Positions 63,491 to 64,000 of a DNA stretch of 64,000 bases are shown one piece after another. Numbering within the stretch: the first letter of the stretch is position 1; every line of letters starts with the position of its first letter. The notes under the pieces are model-generated. The model did not search any database, was not told where the DNA came from, and was given only the letters and a program-made list of their open reading frames with translations. The stretch spans positions 12,582,809 through 12,646,808 of the forward strand of contig CM031864.1 of the NCBI GenBank assembly GCA_018697195.1. The letters run 5' to 3'. A program made the translations under genes and the position numbers. This DNA is from Certhia americana (taxonomy: Eukaryota > Chordata > Aves > Passeriformes > Certhiidae).

Positions 63491-63502
63491 TGCGCATGCG
63501 CG
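63491..63502. promoter_or_regulatory. NRF1 site
   Basis: TGCGCATGCGCG matches the NRF1 consensus YGCGCAYGCGCR at every position. Confidence 0.65.
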
Positions 63503-63535
63503 GGCGGCGGGAAGTGACGCGCCCGCCGTGAGGCG

Positions 63536-63543
63536 TTCTAGAA
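63536..63543. promoter_or_regulatory. Heat-shock element dyad TTCTAGAA
   Basis: Two inverted HSE units with the required 2-bp spacing lie 249 bp before the ATG. A third unit needed for strong HSF1 trimer binding is not clear, so the site may be weak alone. Confidence 0.5.
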
Positions 63544-63716
63544 AGAGCGCGGGCAGGGCGGGCAGGGCTGAGGGCAGCGCCCCTGGGGCAGCCCTTAGAA
63601 ACGAGCTGCGCCCACAGCCTGCCCGCCTGGCCTGCGGGGATCCTGGCCTTGGCTGTTTCCTAGCGGCTCCCTTTGTTTCTGTTGGAAGTTTGATTTTTAT
63701 TTTTTTCCTTCTCTAG

Positions 63717-63791
63717 CATCTCCACCTTGCTAGGACGCTGGAGGCTGCTTTCTTTACAGCAAGGAAAATCTGAATTCCTCCGACGCTCGGG
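63717..63791 (+). other. DNAJB4: DNAJB4 5' UTR of the coding exon
   Basis: The strong acceptor TTTTTTCCTTCTCTAG ends at 63716, so the exon probably begins at 63717 in spliced transcripts. Transcripts from the proximal promoter would run through it unspliced. No ATG precedes the start codon in this stretch. Confidence 0.6.
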
Positions 63792-64000
63792 ATGGGGAAA
63801 GATTACTATTCTATCCTGGGAATTGAAAAAGGGGCTTCTGACGAGGATATCAAAAAGGCTTACAGAAAACAAGCGCTGAAATGGCATCCAGATAAGAACA
63901 AATCTCCTCATGCAGAAGAAAAATTCAAAGAGGTTGCAGAAGCTTATGAAGTGCTGAGTGATCCCAAAAAGAGAGACATTTATGATCAGTTTGGGGAGGA
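63792..64000 (+). CDS. DNAJB4: DnaJ homolog subfamily B member 4, N-terminal part (cut by window end)
   Basis: DNAJB4 (HLJ1) is a cytosolic class-II Hsp40 that stimulates Hsp70 ATPase and delivers clients; recessive loss causes myopathy in humans. The 69 complete codons start [20 protein letters not shown], and residues 4-65 form a complete J domain. Helix II is basic ([10 protein letters not shown]), the invariant HPD is at residues 32-34, and helix III ends [19 protein letters not shown]. Residue 31 is Trp (KWHPDKN), where human has Phe as I recall. The J domain is close to DNAJB1, but [11 protein letters not shown] and [18 protein letters not shown] favour DNAJB4, as does the position beside FUBP1. 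The start context GGGATGG is strong. The rest lies beyond the window. Confidence 0.93.
   Translation, partial: MGKDYYSILGIEKGASDEDIKKAYRKQALKWHPDKNKSPHAEEKFKEVAEAYEVLSDPKKRDIYDQFGE

Larger units (their letters stand above)
63416..63660 (+). promoter_or_regulatory. Proximal DNAJB4 CpG promoter with NRF1 and heat-shock motifs
   Basis: A CpG-dense block lies 130-380 bp before the DNAJB4 start codon. It carries a perfect NRF1 palindrome TGCGCATGCGCG (63491-63502) and TTCTAGAA (63536-63543), an inverted TTC/GAA heat-shock-element dyad. A further GAAGCTTC dyad lies at 63261-63268. DNAJB4 is a stress-inducible Hsp40, so HSF1 control fits. No TATA box is seen. Confidence 0.6.
48144..63716 (+). other. 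DNAJB4: Probable DNAJB4 intron 1, no other gene recognised
   Basis: 15.6 kb, GC-rich only at its two ends. The middle is AT-rich, with open frames up to about 137 codons (e.g. 60399-60812 minus, 52638-52889 minus). None shows a domain, start context or splice pattern I recognise. No CR1, SINE or RNA gene was recognised. If no long DNAJB4 transcript exists, this is simply intergenic. Confidence 0.5.

Noticed and set aside
48144..63716. Search for an undescribed gene in the 15.6-kb gap before DNAJB4
   Set aside because: No run of phase-compatible exons, no repeated architecture and no internal CpG island were found; intronic sequence is the simplest reading.

Overview
The window is vertebrate nuclear DNA, most likely from a bird and probably a passerine. 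It has long AT-rich introns, GT-AG splice sites, CpG-island promoters, a chicken-repeat-1 (CR1) LINE tail at 22433-22563, and at 39925-40060 a short element that looks like a tRNA-Ile-derived SINE with a CR1-like tail, the architecture I know as TguSINE1 of songbirds. Nothing bacterial or viral is present. Three orthologues are recognised from their spliced products: NEXN (nexilin, + strand), FUBP1 (far upstream element binding protein 1, - strand) and the start of DNAJB4 (Hsp40, + strand). From memory, the order NEXN-FUBP1-DNAJB4 is the same as on human chromosome 1p31.

Layout. 1-1500: GC-rich NEXN promoter region with two candidate non-coding first exons (donors at 925 and 1497), TATA box and MEF2-type sites. 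1497-7981: long first intron. 8037-23212: twelve NEXN coding exons, all phase-compatible, encoding 673 residues. 23213-29311: convergent 3' ends of NEXN and FUBP1. 29312-47688 (- strand): twenty FUBP1 coding exons encoding 642 residues with four KH domains and a Tyr/Pro-rich C-terminus. 47560-48650: CpG island shared head to head by FUBP1 and a probable upstream first exon of DNAJB4. 48144-63716: about 15.6 kb without recognisable coding exons, probably DNAJB4 intron 1. 63416-63660: a second CpG-rich promoter with an NRF1 site and a heat-shock-element dyad. 63792-64000: DNAJB4 J domain, running off the window.

The genes do not form a pathway. Nexilin is an actin-binding sarcomere/junction protein, FUBP1 a single-strand DNA/RNA binding regulator of MYC transcription and splicing, and DNAJB4 an Hsp70 co-chaperone. 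They are linked by conserved neighbourhood and by the FUBP1/DNAJB4 bidirectional promoter.

I see no unknown gene system. The observations most worth checking concern splicing: a candidate 47-nt FUBP1 cassette exon that would shift the C-terminus into another frame that stays open for about 170 further codons; a 48-nt in-phase candidate exon beyond the FUBP1 stop; a 108-nt optional terminal intron in NEXN that would change its last residues; and the SINE inside a FUBP1 intron. Exon boundaries were derived by hand from reading-frame continuity, splice consensus and remembered vertebrate orthologues. No alignment was run.
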